DNA from: Elephas maximus indicus
Lineage: Eukaryota; Chordata; Mammalia; Proboscidea; Elephantidae
NCBI RefSeq assembly: GCF_024166365.1
Contig: NC_064820.1
Coordinates: forward strand, 65,263,501-65,327,500
Reading direction: 5' to 3'
Length of the DNA stretch: 64,000 bases
Both the position numbers and the translations under genes were made by a program. The stretch's first letter is position 1. Each line of letters opens with the position of its first letter. Below are positions 22,122-35,800 of the stretch, piece after piece. The notes below the pieces were generated by a model, which saw only the letters and a program-made list of their open reading frames with translations, had not been told where the DNA came from and ran no database searches.

Positions 22122-23053
22122 CATATAGTTTAACAAAAATTATCTTAAAGTGATTTTGTAGGTATACTACTTAGTATTTAATGCACCACACAATAAAAAC
22201 TGTACTTGTCTTTTATACCAATTGATGCTTTCTTTAGTACCATTCTTAATTTTTATATATACATGAGTTCACCACATAGCTGCTACATTTACAGTTTTTC
22301 ATCTGTTTTTCTTTTGAAAATAATCGTCTATTAGAACCAAAACCAGCCTTATAGCTAGTTCACGACACTATGAAAGCAGCAAGGTTTTACAGTGGAAGCA
22401 TTGACACATACCAACAATAGTAGCCCAAACACCATGCTATAACTGTAGCACATATTCAACAACACAAAGGTTTAGTGATCGCAGTGTAGTTTCCAATCAG
22501 CCCCTTTTGAAACTCGTAAAAAAACCCGTCTGACCCAGTTGTGCAATAAATTCCTTTAACTGTGTATGACTTCACTAAGATGTTTCCATTTAGGCAGGAT
22601 GTCCAAATGAGGAAAATAACTGAAATATTGGAAATACTGAAAAACAATTGGGTAAGCTAGAAGAAAGGAAAATGGGCTAAAGCCAGTGTCAGAATTTAGT
22701 CACTTACACCGCAACAGTTTGGTTCAATTTAGACATGAGGAAAAAGCTGCTAATATTGGAGTTAAAAAATTTCATTGAACTCTGTTTGAATAATTTAGCT
22801 TTGATTCATAAACTGGAAGATAAGTCTTAATAATATTTTGACACGACATTAGAGTCGAGTTCTATTAAAAAATAAGAGAACTAAGCACCATTATTTATTA
22901 ATAAAATTTTATTTTTTCTTTTTAGTATTATTTTAATAACCACCATTATCCACCCATTAAAAAATTAAATCTTTTCAGGATCTCCCTTTCCATTTGTATC
23001 TTTTTTTGTGTGTGGATTCCCTCCCCCCTTATATTTTTTAACTATATGCTAGT
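22122..23053. other. AT-rich intronic DNA
   Basis: No gene, RNA gene or clear repeat seen. Confidence 0.35.
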
Positions 23054-23518
23054 ATTGTTGTTAGTGCCGTCAAGTCGGTTCCAATTCAGAGTGACCCCAT
23101 GTATAACAGAATGAAACACTGCATAGACCTGCGCCATCTGTTATGCTTGAGCCCATCGTTGCAGCTACGGTGTCAGTCCATCTTCTTGAAGGTCTCTTTT
23201 TGATGACCCTGTACTACAGCAAGTTTGATGTTCTTCTACAGGGCCTGATCCCTCACGTCCAAAGAATGTGAGATGAAGCTTCGCCATCCCTGCTCCTATA
23301 CTTCTTCCAAGATATTTGTTCGTTCTTTTGGCAGGCCATATTTATTCAATATTCTTTGCCAACACCATAATTCAGAGGCATCAATTCTTCTTCAGTCTTC
23401 CTTATTCATTCTCCAGCTTTTGCATGCATATGAGGTGATTGACCCATGGCTTGGGTCAGGCTCACCTTAGTCTTCAAAGTGACAATTTTGCTTTTTAACA
23501 CTTTAAAGATGTCTTTTG
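23054..23518 (-). mobile_element. RTE LINE 3' end, antisense
   Basis: Same family and orientation as the copy at 20957. It starts at the tail ('gtgccgtcaagtcggttcc') and runs through the last ~150 codons of the ORF, heavily frameshifted and internally deleted. Confidence 0.88.
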
Positions 23519-24702
23519 CTAGTACTGGAACAAATTTTTTTAAATGTCTAGCTACCTGCAAATGAGAAAGGCTTAACCTTCTAAATTCTGATTCTCTGCC
23601 CATCTGCCAAGTGTCCTGCTGAATTATTGGCAACCAAGTACTTAATGTACCTCGCAGCCAATAAATGGCACTAACCTATGTCTTTTCTTTTTGGGGGCTA
23701 GAAGATAGTCAAACTTAAAATCTAGGAGTTGTAGAAATGATTTTAGGCCAGGTTTAGAGCCAGCAGAATTAAATTTGTAGCTATTGCTTAAATTGTGTAA
23801 CTGTGAACATATTCAGGAAGATTTTGGGCAACCGAATGAGTAAATAAACCAACAAATCTAGATCTTTAATTTTAATAAGGGCAATTGTAATTGGTAACAG
23901 TTTGTGTCCTTTAAGAAATTAATACTTAAAGAAAAAACTAATGATCATTTTCTTTCCAGAAGTATATTTTTGTGGAGGATTGTTCTTATATAATGTCCGT
24001 TTTCTGAAAATTGTGTGTGAAAACTCCAAATAAATTGTTTCAGCAATAGGAAATTATTGCTATTTTGGAGATACAGTAACTTGATAACCTTTAAAAAATG
24101 TCCCTTTTGTTTAATAAATATGTAGAATAAGATTATAAATCTTTATTTGCTCATAACATGCTGAAAACATATTTTTACTGTATGAATAGGCGTGAATCTT
24201 GGCATAAGAGATTTACTTAACAAAAGCTTTGGCAATCAATGAGTCCTCTATAGAAACGTTTTAGAGGTTTGAGCAATGTGCTTCCTTCAAAGTAAAAGAT
24301 AATTGTGTCTCAGCCTAATCTCTATGATCATTCTTTCTCTCTGCTAGTATCTCACTTTTCTCTCCTTCTAATAGTATTTCCACATAGCAGGTGGTATCTT
24401 CCTTTGGCCTTCCTTCCATAGCATCACCTGTGTAAAATTCCTTACCAAACCTTCATAGGTCCCTTCATTTTTCTTAGCTAGATAATTTATTGTTCAGAAT
24501 TTTTCAGTGTAGGAGACCCATTATATTCAGCAATTCAGAAATATTTGCAGTTTTTGAGGGAACTGTGCCAACTCATGTTTTCAGTATATTACCAAGTGCA
24601 AAGCCACTTACATATTAGAGGAAGTGGCATTGAAGGCTTTGAGGCTAAGTGTTCTTAATGTAGATTCTATATACAGTATTTCAGAACCCTAGCAGATCAA
24701 TT
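23519..24702. other. AT-rich intronic DNA
   Basis: No gene or repeat recognised. Confidence 0.35.
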
Positions 24703-24846
24703 AAAAACCCGTTGCCATCGAGTCAATTCTGACTCATAGGGATCCTATAGGACAGAGTAGAATTGCCCCACAGGGTTTCCAAGGAGCGACTGCTAGATTT
24801 GAACCTCTGACCTTTTGGTTAGCAGCTGTGGCTCTTAAGCACTGAG
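24703..24846 (-). repeat. AfroSINE (short form), head end truncated
   Basis: The tail ('gttgccatcgagtcaattct'), the deleted-form middle and the B-box side are present. The sequence stops at 'ggctcttaagcactgag', so the first bases of the tRNA head are lost. Confidence 0.9.
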
Positions 24847-24989
24847 TGGAAATAATGGTATGTTACCCCAGATGGGTAAGGAGCATAGAGGGTCTCAAAA
24901 CTGTTTTCCACAGAGCAGATTCCCCACTAGATATTAATGCAGTTTAAAAGATAATCTTTTAAAATGCAAATACCCCTTGGAGGAGTGAA

Positions 24990-25143
24990 AAACCATTGCT
25001 ATCCAGTTGGTTGCAACTGAAAGCGACCCTATAGGACAGAGTAGAACTGTCCCATAGGATTTACAAGGAGCCGGTGGTAGATTCGAACTGCTAACCTTTT
25101 GGTTAGCAGCCGAGCTCTTAACCGCTACGCCACCAGGGTTCCT
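24990..25143 (-). repeat. AfroSINE (short form)
   Basis: Full-length copy with a small deletion at the middle junction ('tttacaaggagccggtggtag'). The head ends 'taaccgctacgccaccaggg'. Confidence 0.92.
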
Positions 25144-25202
25144 GAAGGAGTAAATCTATCAGTAATTCTCACTTAAGTCTGAATTGCTTTACTCATCAAG
25201 GA

Positions 25203-26450
25203 TTGTTGTTATTAGGTGCCGTAGAGTCTGTTTTGACTCATAGCGACCCCATGTACAACAGAACGAAACATTGTCCAGTCCTGTGCCATCCTCACAATCT
25301 TTGCTATGCTTGAGCCCATTGTTGCAGCCACTGTGTCAGTCCATCTTGTTGAGGGTCTTCCTCTTTTTCGCTGACCTTTCACTTTACCAAGCATGATGTC
25401 CTTCTCCAGGGACTGGTCCCTCCTGATAACATGCCCAAGTACATGAGACGAAGTCTCACCATCCTTGCTTCCAAGGAGCATTCTAGCTGTACTTCTTCCA
25501 AGACAGATTTGTTCATTCTTCTGGCATTCTATGGTGTATTTCATATTCTTTGCCAACACCACGATTCAAAGGCATCAGTTCTTCTTCGACCAATCTTCCT
25601 TATTCATTGTCCAGCTTTCGCATGCATATGAGGAGATTGAAAACACCATGGCTTGGGTCAGGTGCACCTTAGTGTTCAAAGTGACGTCTTTGCTTTTTAA
25701 CACTTTAATGAGGTCTTTTGTAGCAGATTTGCCCAAGGCAGTACATCATTTTATTTCTTGACTGCTGCTTCCAAGGACGTTGATTATAGATCCAAGTAAA
25801 ATGAAATCCTTGGCAGCTTCAGTCTTTTTCCATTTGTTATGATGTTGCTTATTGGTCCAGTTGTGAGGATATTTGTTTTATGTTGAGGTGCAATCCTTAG
25901 TGAAGGCTGTAGTCTTTGATGTTCATCATCAGTATATGCTTCAAGTTCTGTTCGCTTTCTGCAAGCAAGGCTGTATCATCTGCATAACACAGGTTGTTAA
26001 AGAGTCTTCTTCCAATCCTGATGCCCCCTTCTTCTTCATAAAGTCCAGATTCTGGGATTATTTGCTCAGCATAAAGATTGAATAGATATGGTGAAAGAAT
26101 ACAACCCTGACACACAGCTTTCCTGACTTTAAACCACGCAGTATTCCCTTGTTCTGTTCAAACAGCTGCCTCTTGGTCTATGTACAGGTTCTGCATGAAC
26201 ACAATTAAGTGTTCTGCAATTCCTGTTTTTGCGGTGTTATCCGTAATTCGTTATGATCCACACAGTCAAGTGCCTTTGCATAGTCAGTGAAACACAGGTA
26301 GACATCTTTCTGGTATTCTTTGCTTTCAGCCAAGATCCACCTGACATCAGCAGTTAATATCCTTTGTTTCATGTTCTCGTCTGAATGCTGTTTGAATTTC
26401 TAGCAGTTCTCTGTCGATGTACTGCTGCAGTCGTTTTTTAATTATCTTTA
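25203..26450 (-). mobile_element. RTE (BovB-like) LINE, 3' 1.25 kb, antisense, with RT motif
   Basis: The longest RTE copy here. Minus-strand frame 25897-26115 (GCILSPYLFNLYAEQIIPES, then NNLCYADDTALLAES) holds the YADD catalytic box of the reverse transcriptase. Frame 25212-25562 holds the C-terminus (DQSLEKDIMLGKVKGQRKRG). The two are in different frames, so the gene is dead. The tail begins at 25203 ('attgttgttattaggtgccg'). The 5' limit near 26450 is approximate. Confidence 0.9.
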
Positions 26451-27328
26451 GCTGTGAGCTCAGAGGGCCTCTTATATAAGGAGGTGGGATTACTAGATCT
26501 AGGGAAGGTCTGGTGTAAGCTTCTGCACCGTAGTAGTGTCCTCACTGTACCTGATATCGGTGGTTTACGGTATTTGTAAGGACTGATAGCTTCCGGCCAG
26601 ATAATATCTTTATTCTTCTGCTGCTCCTAAGTGTTCTGCTTCTCTGGATGATGTGGGGAAAGCCGAAGACTTCTGACATCTCATGAGTAAATTTCAAGCA
26701 GCATCCAATTCTAATAGCATCTTGGTGGTAAAGAAGGCACTTCTTCCTAAAAGTAAAAATGAGGATATTTCCATGATCATACCACTTTAAAACCCATGAC
26801 CTTCTGCCCACCTCTTGATGTCATTGTATTGTGAGTTATAAATAAATCCCTTTATGGTGTTCAATGTTGATAACAGTGGAGCGTTACAGGCTTGGTAGAT
26901 CAGAGCTATACAATTTATGATTTCATCTACTTGGATGACTGGTGAGAATAAACTAAAAAAGGGAAAAAAAGTCATTTCTTATACTTTTTATAATATTGAG
27001 ATATCAATAAATAATTCCTAAGACTTTTCTTCCTTAAAACTACTTTGAAAGGAGTCTTGCAAGTGACTTCGAAAAACATCTTTGAAACCAACATCGTGCG
27101 CTGTTTTATGCCTTTACTTCTTTCGTTTGCCTATTTCCATGCACTAGTTCCTGAATTCATAAATCAAAAGAACACAAGTGTCACTTGCAGCAAACACACC
27201 ACACATTCACGCAACTTAAAATGAGATCTTTACAACAAAGACTTAGAAAGAAGACGAATTGTATTACTTGGACTGAATATTTGTGCCTCTGAGGTTACTA
27301 GTAACAATTGATGCCTGTAGGTATATGG
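26451..27328. other. Unassigned intronic DNA
   Basis: Contains open frames of up to 89 codons (26542-26811) with no recognisable family features. Treated as non-coding. Confidence 0.35.
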
Positions 27329-27482
27329 GGAGCCCTGCTGGGTGGTGGTTAAGGGCTCGGCTGCTAACCCGAAAGGTCAGCAATTCGAATCCACCAGTCA
27401 CTCCTTGAAAACCCTGTGGGGCGGCTCTACTGTGTCCTGTAGGGTCACTGTGAGTTGGAATTGACTCAGTGGCAATGGTTTT
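27329..27482 (+). repeat. AfroSINE (short form)
   Basis: Head 'gggtggtggttaagggctcg', box 'cagcaattcgaatccacc', tail 'ggtcactgtgagttggaatt' followed by T-rich sequence. Confidence 0.92.
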
Positions 27483-27899
27483 TTTCTTTCTATATGTGTG
27501 TGGTGAACTGGCTTGTTGATCATTTGCCCCAGGTTTTAGCTTTTGCTGACAAGTAGCATAGATCTCCTGAGAGTAGAAATTTGGTGTGTTCTTCTGTTAC
27601 CTTTCTCTTTTTTTTTCCCCCTACGCTTCATCTTCTAGTGATGGTGAGCTGTCTCAGTGCCACCAAGTTGATGCTGAAAAGTGCCGGAAATTGATATTTT
27701 TGAAAATCTTTTCCTCATATCAGTCCCAGGAAGAGGGGGCTTAAAATCAGTGGCGGCAAGGGTGTGAACCTTTCCAAAAGTCATCTACTTTATTACTCAG
27801 ATGTGGTTGCTATTGAAAAAGCAAGTCACCAGTCTAGTAGGAAACCTTTGATCAAACTAAACATTTCATATCTATCTAACCTCATATGGTTTGAGCATA

Positions 27900-29458
27900 C
27901 AGTTTAAAAGGATAAATATAGACTAATGGAATAGAATGGAGAGTCTAGAAATAAACCCATATCTATAGCCAATTGATTTTTGATAAGGGCCCCAAGACCA
28001 TTCAGTGGGGAAAGAACAGTCTGTTCAACAAATGGTGCTAGGACAACCAGAATGTTGTTGGACCCCTGCCTCACGCCGTATGCAAAAATTAATTCTAAAT
28101 GGATCAACCAGCTTAATATAAGAGCTAAAACTTTAAAGCTCTTAGAAGAAAACGTGGAGGTAAATCTTCATAGCCTTGGATTTGGCATTGTATTCTTAGA
28201 TATGACTCCAAAAGCAGCAGCAACAAAAGAAAAACTAGATAAAATGAACTTCATTAAAATGAAAAGCTTTTGTGGATCAAATGACTTTATCAAGAAAGCA
28301 AAAAGACAGCCTATAGAAGGGGAGAAAATATTTGTAAATCATGTCTGATAAGAGTTTAATACCCAGAATATTTAAAGAAATCCCACAAATGAACAGCAAA
28401 AGGACCAGTCAGTCAAAAAATGGGCAAAGGACTTGAATAGACATTTCTCAAAAGAAAATGTACAAATGGCTAGTAAGCGCATGAAAATATGTTCAACATC
28501 ATTAGTCATTAGGGAAATACATATGAAAACCATAATAAGGTATTACTTCACACCCACCATAATGGCTGTTACCAAAAAAAAAAAAAAGAAAGACTGAAAA
28601 TAACAAATGTTGGTGAGGATGTGGAGAAGTTGGAGCCCTTGTCCATTGCTGGAGGGAACGTCAAATGTCAAACTGTGGAAAACAGTTTGGTGGTTCTGCA
28701 AAAAAGTTAAACATAGAATTACATATGAGCCAGCAATTCCACACCCAGGTATATACCCAAAATAATTGAAAACAAGGACTCATATAGATACTTGTTCATA
28801 GGAGTACCATTCACAATAGCCAGAGCGTAAAAATAACCCAAATGTCTATCAACAGAAGAATGGATAAACACAATGTGTTATATGCATACAATGCAATATT
28901 ATTCAGCCATAAAAAGTAATAAAGTACTGTTACATGCTACAGTATAGATAAACCTGGGAAATATTATGCTAAGTGAAAGATGCAGAAGGTCACATATTGT
29001 ATAATTCCATTTATATGAAATATATATACATACCAAACCATTTCCCATTGAGTAAATTCCAACTCACGGTGACCCCATGTGTTACAGAGTAGAACCGTAC
29101 TCCGTAAGGTTTTCAAGGCTGTAACCTTTTGGAAGCAGATGGCCATGCCTTTCTTCCAAGGCACCTCTGAGTGAGTTTGAGCAGCCAGCCTTTGGGTTAG
29201 TAGTCTAGTGCTTAGACTAATATCCAAATATCCAGAATAGGTAAATCCATATAGACAGAAAGCAGACTGGCAGGGACTGGAGGGAAGGGGAAATGGGGAG
29301 AGATTACTTAATGGGTATGGGTTTTTTTGGTGGGGGAGTAATGAAAGTGTTTTGGAACTAGAGGGAGTGGTTGTACAATATTGTGAATATACTAAATGCC
29401 ACTGAATTGTACACTTTAAAATGGTTGATTTTATGTTATGCAAATTTCACCTAAATTT
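27900..29458 (+). mobile_element. Old L1 3' end (ORF2 C-terminus and 3' UTR)
   Basis: The 122-codon frame at 27980-28348 contains LDPCLTPYAKINSKWINQLN and KMNFIKMKSFCGSNDFIKKA, typical of the L1 ORF2p C-terminal segment. Downstream are the segments around 'gcaatattattcagccataa' and the terminal 'aaatggttgattttatgtta' of old L1s. An AfroSINE is nested at 29033-29218. Further stops and frameshifts are present. Confidence 0.9.
29033..29218 (-). repeat. AfroSINE (long form) nested in L1
   Basis: The tail 'ccatttcccattgagtaaat' is followed by the retained middle segment ('gttttcaaggctgtaacctt') and the head region. Diverged, but in order. Confidence 0.85.
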
Positions 29459-31763
29459 TAAAAAGTATGAAACTAGTTATAATCAATGTCTTCAAATACA
29501 GTGTATTTTGGAAAATGTTTCCTGTGGAACCAGGGTCCCTTATTCTAGAACTATTTAAAGAAGGTCTCCAAAAATGAAATGTCTTATATATCATTTTGTT
29601 TTGTTGCATGATATGGTTTCTGCTTTTGTTTTTGTTGTTGCCTTTTACAAATCAGAAAAGCTAACGATGTCTGGAATTCCAGATTGAGAGAATTTTGTTT
29701 CTTTTTGCTAGAATCTGCGTGATGATATTAGAAGAGAACATGTTAGAAGAAAAATAAAACTTAAATTATTGCTAAGGAGTGTAATAAAATCTTCATAGTG
29801 TTGAAGGATTAATGCTTAACCGAGTATGTAATTTGTCAGCATTGAAAATGTGCTAATCATCTGTGTAACAAAAAGATGCACAAATGAATTAAAAGGGCGA
29901 TAGTCTCTAGTGCTTCTTTTCAACAGAAGATGGATAGATTTAATGTTCATTTGGCACATATCATTTCATTAACAGTATTTCATCTTTTCTCTGCCCTTCT
30001 TGAGGCTTTATACTTAGAGGTAAATCTGGCCTCCCGTTCAACTTGCCAGAGTTTCTGTGTGTACTGTTCATTCAAAGGTTCTCTTTCAATACTTTCTAAA
30101 CTGTAATATCTGTGTTAAGAAATGATTTATTCATAAATTAGCTGTTTTCATGTTTAATTTCAACAAATGGCATGTTGACATTATATTTAGTAAGAAAACA
30201 TACAGGTATCAAAATAATCTTAAATTTCTATGTTTAATGGTAATGAAATGAAAGTAACTGCACTTAACCTGAGTTGAAAATACACTGCTTCCTTCAGGCT
30301 AGCCCTTTGGCCCTCTTCCTCCCCACTTTTAAGACCTGGGACTCCTACTTGCCCTTGTGCCCCGTGAATTAGACATTTGACCGTGCTCCTTGGTGATGGT
30401 CCATTAGCCTCCTTAGTTAGTGCCATGACCAGTAACTGGAGTTAGAGCAATACATAACATGTTTTGTGAAATCTTTTGTTTTAGGTTACCTATTAAGTAA
30501 AATTTCCAGTCATATTAATAGAAGAACGATGACTGAATGACAATGTGATATATATATTGCTATGAGAGAGTGAGGAATAGAGTGTTTGGAAACCATGGAG
30601 CAGCTTAAGTTTAAATAAGAGAGAGAGCATCAGAATGTGTCAGAGAGACAAAATATGATTTCTGGTCTACTTCTTCCTCTTATTATTCTCTAAATCATTA
30701 GCATATTATACCATGGCCTTTTTCTAGCAACAGACTCTCTTTGGGCATCCAGCCACCACATGATACTATTCCTGAAGGTTCTATTCTTATTCTCCTTCCT
30801 TGGCAGAAACACTCCAGGGAGGGAGCCAACTTGAGTTCCCCTTTCCCAATTACCCTCTAACTATTTTTCCTATCCCACAGTCCCAGCTATTTCCCTCAAG
30901 GCTTTTCTATGTCTAATAAGTCCAGTTGGGCCCAACCTCCTTGTGCTTTTAGGTTATATTTATTTGTCTTTCTGTGTCTTTAATGAGCTCTTCCCTATTT
31001 CACATTTGCCTATGTTAAAAAATGATTGGGAAAGTGGAAAGACTGACTTCCCTGTGCAGCTTATATTTCTAAAGGAATACCACTGTGAAGATATTGCACC
31101 AACACAGACTTCTGATTCGTTGTGTAAATGTGATACCTGCTCTCCATTAATATTTTGTAGGATTGCACTGAACGTATTTTTCTTACCTGTGCTGTTCTCA
31201 CAGTCTTGTGAGACATAATTCAGTTGGTCTTCAAGATAGTGAATCCTTATTCAATATAGTTTGATTGAAAATCGTATCTGATAAAATATTCTGTCACTTT
31301 AGATGTTTAGTAAAATCTCATTGCATTGTTATTACTGACTTAAGTCAAAAGAAATCGAAATGTCTATTATTTAATTATAAGATCTTTGCATATTGGAGAC
31401 ATTTTTTTCCTTTTGCTCCTTTCTCTTTTAAGTACTAACCTCAGGATTTATTCTACTGGTCATCCTGAGGCATTATTTACATCCCCTGGTCAGATCTTCT
31501 GGAATGGTCATCTTATAGCAGTGTGGTGGACCAATGCTAACTGACATTATATCTTAAAAACAAAACAAAATAACAAACCCTCCTAGTTCTACCTGTCTTC
31601 TAAAGCTGGATCCTCTTATTTCGTCTTCAGTTGAACTAGGGATGTAATGAGTTGGGAGAGAGAGTGGAAAGCATTGATGGGAGGATTGGAAGTTGAAGTA
31701 TAGGATTGTATAAACTACCTTCATGAATCGGCTCCAGCAACGAGCAAGAGTTGGCTAGGAAAA
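29459..31763. other. AT-rich intronic DNA
   Basis: No gene or intact repeat recognised in 2.3 kb. Contains only short open frames. Confidence 0.35.
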
Positions 31764-31930
31764 AAAAAATCAAACCCATTACTGTCGAGTTGATTCCGAC
31801 TCATAGTGACCCTATGGAACATAGTAGACCTTCCCCATAGAGTTTCCAAGGAGCACCTGGTGGATTCGAATTGCTGACCTTTTTATTAGCAGCTGTAACT
31901 CTTAACCATTACGCAACCAGGGTTTCTTGA
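31764..31930 (-). repeat. AfroSINE (short form) with ~9-bp target-site duplication
   Basis: Copy flanked by ctaggaaaa at 31755-31763 and 31931-31939. Tail 'actgtcgagttgattccgac', middle 'tttccaaggagcacctggtgg', head 'taaccattacgcaaccaggg'. Confidence 0.92.
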
Positions 31931-31939
31931 CTAGGAAAA

Positions 31940-34015
31940 CAGTTGGAGAATTCCAAACAGGTACAATTCCAGTAGACTTGGAATTTACAAAAGGGAAGAA
32001 AGGAGTTCATCTCGACCCAATTTCCTTAGTTCAAAACTCGTAGGATCACTTATTAACTGTAAATTACCACAGAGACCTCTTTGTGGTTACCTATTTTGTG
32101 AGTCCTCTTTAATACTAATAAAAAAAAAGCTCATTAAAATCAGATAAATCCTAATTTATTAAGATAAACAAGTTCTAGTTTAATACATCACTCCTCTGTC
32201 AGATTAAGCAAAAATGTGCTCAGTCTTAACTTTTTTAGGGCCTTAAGTAGCCTTTTTTTAATTCATTCTGATTTATAAAATCCTGAAAATATGGTTTTAT
32301 TTTTCAGAACCTACCACATTTAAAAAAATATGTTAAGTTCAAGGGCATTGAAATCAGTATAATTTATGGGTCTTTTTTCCTCTCAGCATGAATAACTTCA
32401 AATTCAGTGAAGTGTTGCTTTGGCTTTTCTTACCCAAATGGTATACTTATCTTATTCACTTCAATAGTTGCCTATTTTCCCTTTCAGAAATGTCTGTTCT
32501 CACTCCAGGAGACTAAAACATTGTGCAGATGTACAGTTGGATACAATGATGCCAATATAATATATGCACTGTTCAATAATTTATTTTGTATCTGGAGTGA
32601 TGCATCTGTTTCCTTCTTGTGGGAGGGGGTTTGAGCTTCATTTCAATGTCATTTTAGGTACTGGTCCAATTCTTCCATCCAGTTAACCAAAAATGAAAAT
32701 TTCCATCTGTTCAATTGCCATTCAGAGGAATGTTTTATCTCTGAAGCACATTATGACAACTAAAATTGACAGCATAATCTGTCTGACTTTTTTCTCTTTT
32801 ATCCCTCTTCAGATTCTCTTGAGCTTTAATAAGAGAGGATTCTTTTTCATACCTGCCTGAAATGATAGGACTCACTGTTCTGTCTGGTAACTGTAGACCA
32901 GTACAGCATGAATGAATGGCTGTCCACTTTTCACGGCTTCATGATATGCTTTTTTTCTGTCCATTAGTGACTCTACAGGAAACATGCTGGTTAGCATGTT
33001 ATTAACAGAACAATGCAAACACAGCGTTCTTTCTATATAAGAGTAAATGTCTGCCAGTATTATCTGGCATTCCATTGAATGCACAGATTCTTCCCAATTG
33101 ACGTTTGGAAAGTACAGTTATAGGCTGATTTTTATTAATCGTTCTGTACTTTAGAAAGCTGGCTAAGGAGGCTTTTGGAATATATGCCTCTAAAGTTTTT
33201 AACTCTTAGAAAATTAATAATAATTTTGCCTTGAATAAGTTTTGTTGCTGAAATAGCAGAAAGATTTTTTAAAAAATTATTATTTGCAATTTAAACACCC
33301 CAATCCCCCGCCAAAAAAAAAAAAAAAAAGAGCCTTTTCTATGTATGGGCCAGATAAAAAAAAATTAGGTGTCATAAATAAAACAAGGTACTGCTTCTCA
33401 AATAAAGGGTTACATCCTTGGGGCAGCATAATCAGGTTAAAATAAGAGCTAATTTTCCTTACAGTCTACTCTGTAAAATAGAGTAGCAATACACTAAAAC
33501 CTCATACATCTGGCCCTCCCCGCAAAAAAAAAAAAAATTATTTTGGATAGCTGGGTTTCCACTACACTTTTAATTTATACTTTTAATAAACATCTTTGAC
33601 ACCCTGTACTCTTTCTCACCTTCTTGAAGAGATTATATAGTGTTTACAATATAATAGTAGCCACCACTTACTTTTCTATCCTGTAAAATATTTGTGCCTT
33701 TGTAGCCCTTTGAAGTACATTGGGTTATTTGCACCTATGTTATTCATCCTACATGGGTGTGCTAAGGTTTTGTGCCCTTATTGTTTTGATTTTTTTTTTT
33801 CTTTTCTCATGCTACTGGCTTGTAGGTATCTCTTTTACCTTCCCATGTCTCATATACCTTTCCATAGCAAACATGATTTTCTGTGGATGAAATCAATGAC
33901 TACGAGTATTTTATTCCTGTTGTATATTTTGCTACCCAATATAATGGATAGTACTTTAAAACTGAAATTGGTGTTTTCTTATGGCACAAATATCTTTGAT
34001 ATAATGGATAACCGA
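31940..34015. other. AT-rich intronic DNA
   Basis: No gene or clear repeat. Homopolymer A runs at 33315-33329 and 33524-33537. Confidence 0.35.
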
Positions 34016-34272
34016 CTGTTGTTGTTAGAGGCCATCTAGTCGGTTCTGACTCAGCGACCCATTGTACAACAGAACAAAACATGGCCCAATCCTGCGTCAT
34101 CCTCACAATCATTGCTGTACTTGAGCCCGTGATTGCATTCACTGTGTCAGTCCATCTCACTGAGGGCCTTTCTCTCTTTCGTTGACCCTCTGCAAAGCAT
34201 GATGTCTTTCTCTAGGGACTGGTCCCTCCTGATAACATGTCCAAAGTGCATGAGATGAAGTCTTGCCATACC
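34016..34272 (-). mobile_element. RTE LINE 3' end fragment, antisense
   Basis: 'ggccatctagtcggttctga' through 'cctcctgataacatgtccaa' matches the terminal ~250 bp of the other RTE copies in the same orientation. Confidence 0.88.
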
Positions 34273-34747
34273 AGCTGTAGACTACTCAATATATGGAGTA
34301 TTTCAAAAACTGTGAAACCCATTGCTATGTCATATAACGGAATAAAAGAGCACCCTTGAGAGTGTTAAACATTACAACCTAAGGATTCCAGATCTTCGAC
34401 TTTTTTTTTAGCTGTAATAACATGGAAATATGTACTTTTGTGTATTTTATGAGAGGCTGAGTAAATTTAAACTTAGTATATCAGGTCTTTGGAATCTTAT
34501 GATTTCAGAAATTATCCAATTAAATTGTTACTGATGTCTCAGCTTCATTGGGTGTGCTTTAATTTGTCATGATCTAACTTCGTGGGCAGTTTTTCTTGAG
34601 GAAATGCAGCTAGATAGCATTTAAGACATATTCATATCACTTAAAGGGTTACAATTTATTTTAATTCCAGGACTATAAATGTTTATGTTTTGCAAACATT
34701 TTAAACCTCTTCCCTTAATGACCTAAGATAGAAAAAAAAAAAAAAAA

Positions 34748-34905
34748 GTGGGGGGAGGGAGAAAAAGCAATGAAAAAAGGAAGGAAGGAAAGAAAGAAGG
34801 GAGAAACAACAAAGAGAGAGAGAGAAAAGTGGGGGGAGGGAGAAAAAGCAATGAAAAAAGGAAGGAAGGAAAGAAGGGAGAAACAACAAAGAGAGAGAGA
34901 GAGAA
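34748..34905 (+). repeat. Purine-rich tandem duplication, 81-bp period, two copies
   Basis: Units at 34748-34828 and 34829-34905 both read gtggggggagggagaaaaag at the start, then a GGAA/GAAA-rich part and an (GA)n end. The second unit lacks 4 bp in the GAAA part. They are bounded by A runs on both sides. Open frames across it are artefacts of low complexity. Confidence 0.9.
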
Positions 34906-35214
34906 AAAAAAAAAAGAAATGGAGCCAGGACCCTGCCTTAGTCTTGTGAGAAATATCAATCATATAATAAATGTAGGAAAAAATTGCTATTAGAGTTCAG
35001 AAGTTGTAATGCCTGTTTTTGTCAGTGCTGAGGAAAACTTAAAAACAAGCTGTGATCCTTGAAAGCAAAGTAAGAATTTGTTAGATGGAAAAAGGAGGGA
35101 TGTGGTATTGGGAAAGTATTCTAAGAAGAAAAAATGGCATTAATTGGTTCTGTACTTACAGATGCTCATATCATACTGTATTTATTTGTTATTCCACTAC
35201 ATGAGAATTTATGG

Positions 35215-35800
35215 TATGTAAAATATTATTTTATTCAACAAGTATGCATTGGTAGCATATTTTACACAAAGCAATATGCTAGGGGATGTGAAGGATACAA
35301 AAAATATATACTTTTGTATACTTTGTGAGCTACTATGACGGCACTGGTTTTTTTATGATAACAAGACACAAAAGGTCCATAGTCTGTTATGGCATTCTCA
35401 TTTGAGAAGAGGGAGACAGACAATACTCAAATATATAAATATAAACAATATAATAAGCAAGATACGATATAAACAGGATAATGATAAATGCTATTAAGAA
35501 ATAAACTGAGACATGTGATAATTAAGATAGGGTACAGGAATACGTGGATTTTGTTTTTGATTAAATAGTCAGAAAAGGCATGAAGGCAGGAATGGTTTTC
35601 TGTTCCTGGAACAGAAAGTAGGCTTGTAGCTGGACTCTAGTGAGCAAAGGAGGAAGTGATATGAAATGAGATAAAAGATAATGTGGGAGCAGATCGGGTG
35701 GGCTCATTGCTTGTGGTAACGAGTTTCATTTTATTCTAAATGTATTGAGAAGCTTTTGGAAGATTTTAAGCAGGAGGATTAACATGATCAGGTTTCCCTT
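35215..35800 (-). mobile_element. L2 LINE remnant, antisense
   Basis: Order of phrases: 'attttattcaacaagtatgc', 'gagggagacagacaatactc', 'gataaatgctattaagaaat', 'cagaaaaggcatgaaggcag' and 'taagcaggaggattaacatg' is the reverse complement of the L2 3' region. Diverged. Confidence 0.6.

Noticed and set aside
26542-26811. 89-codon minus-strand frame in otherwise unassigned DNA
   Set aside because: No recognisable domain, no splice context matching a known gene, and a length within chance expectation.
34701-34993. Several overlapping open frames on both strands
   Set aside because: They come from the purine-only tandem repeat and have no coding character.
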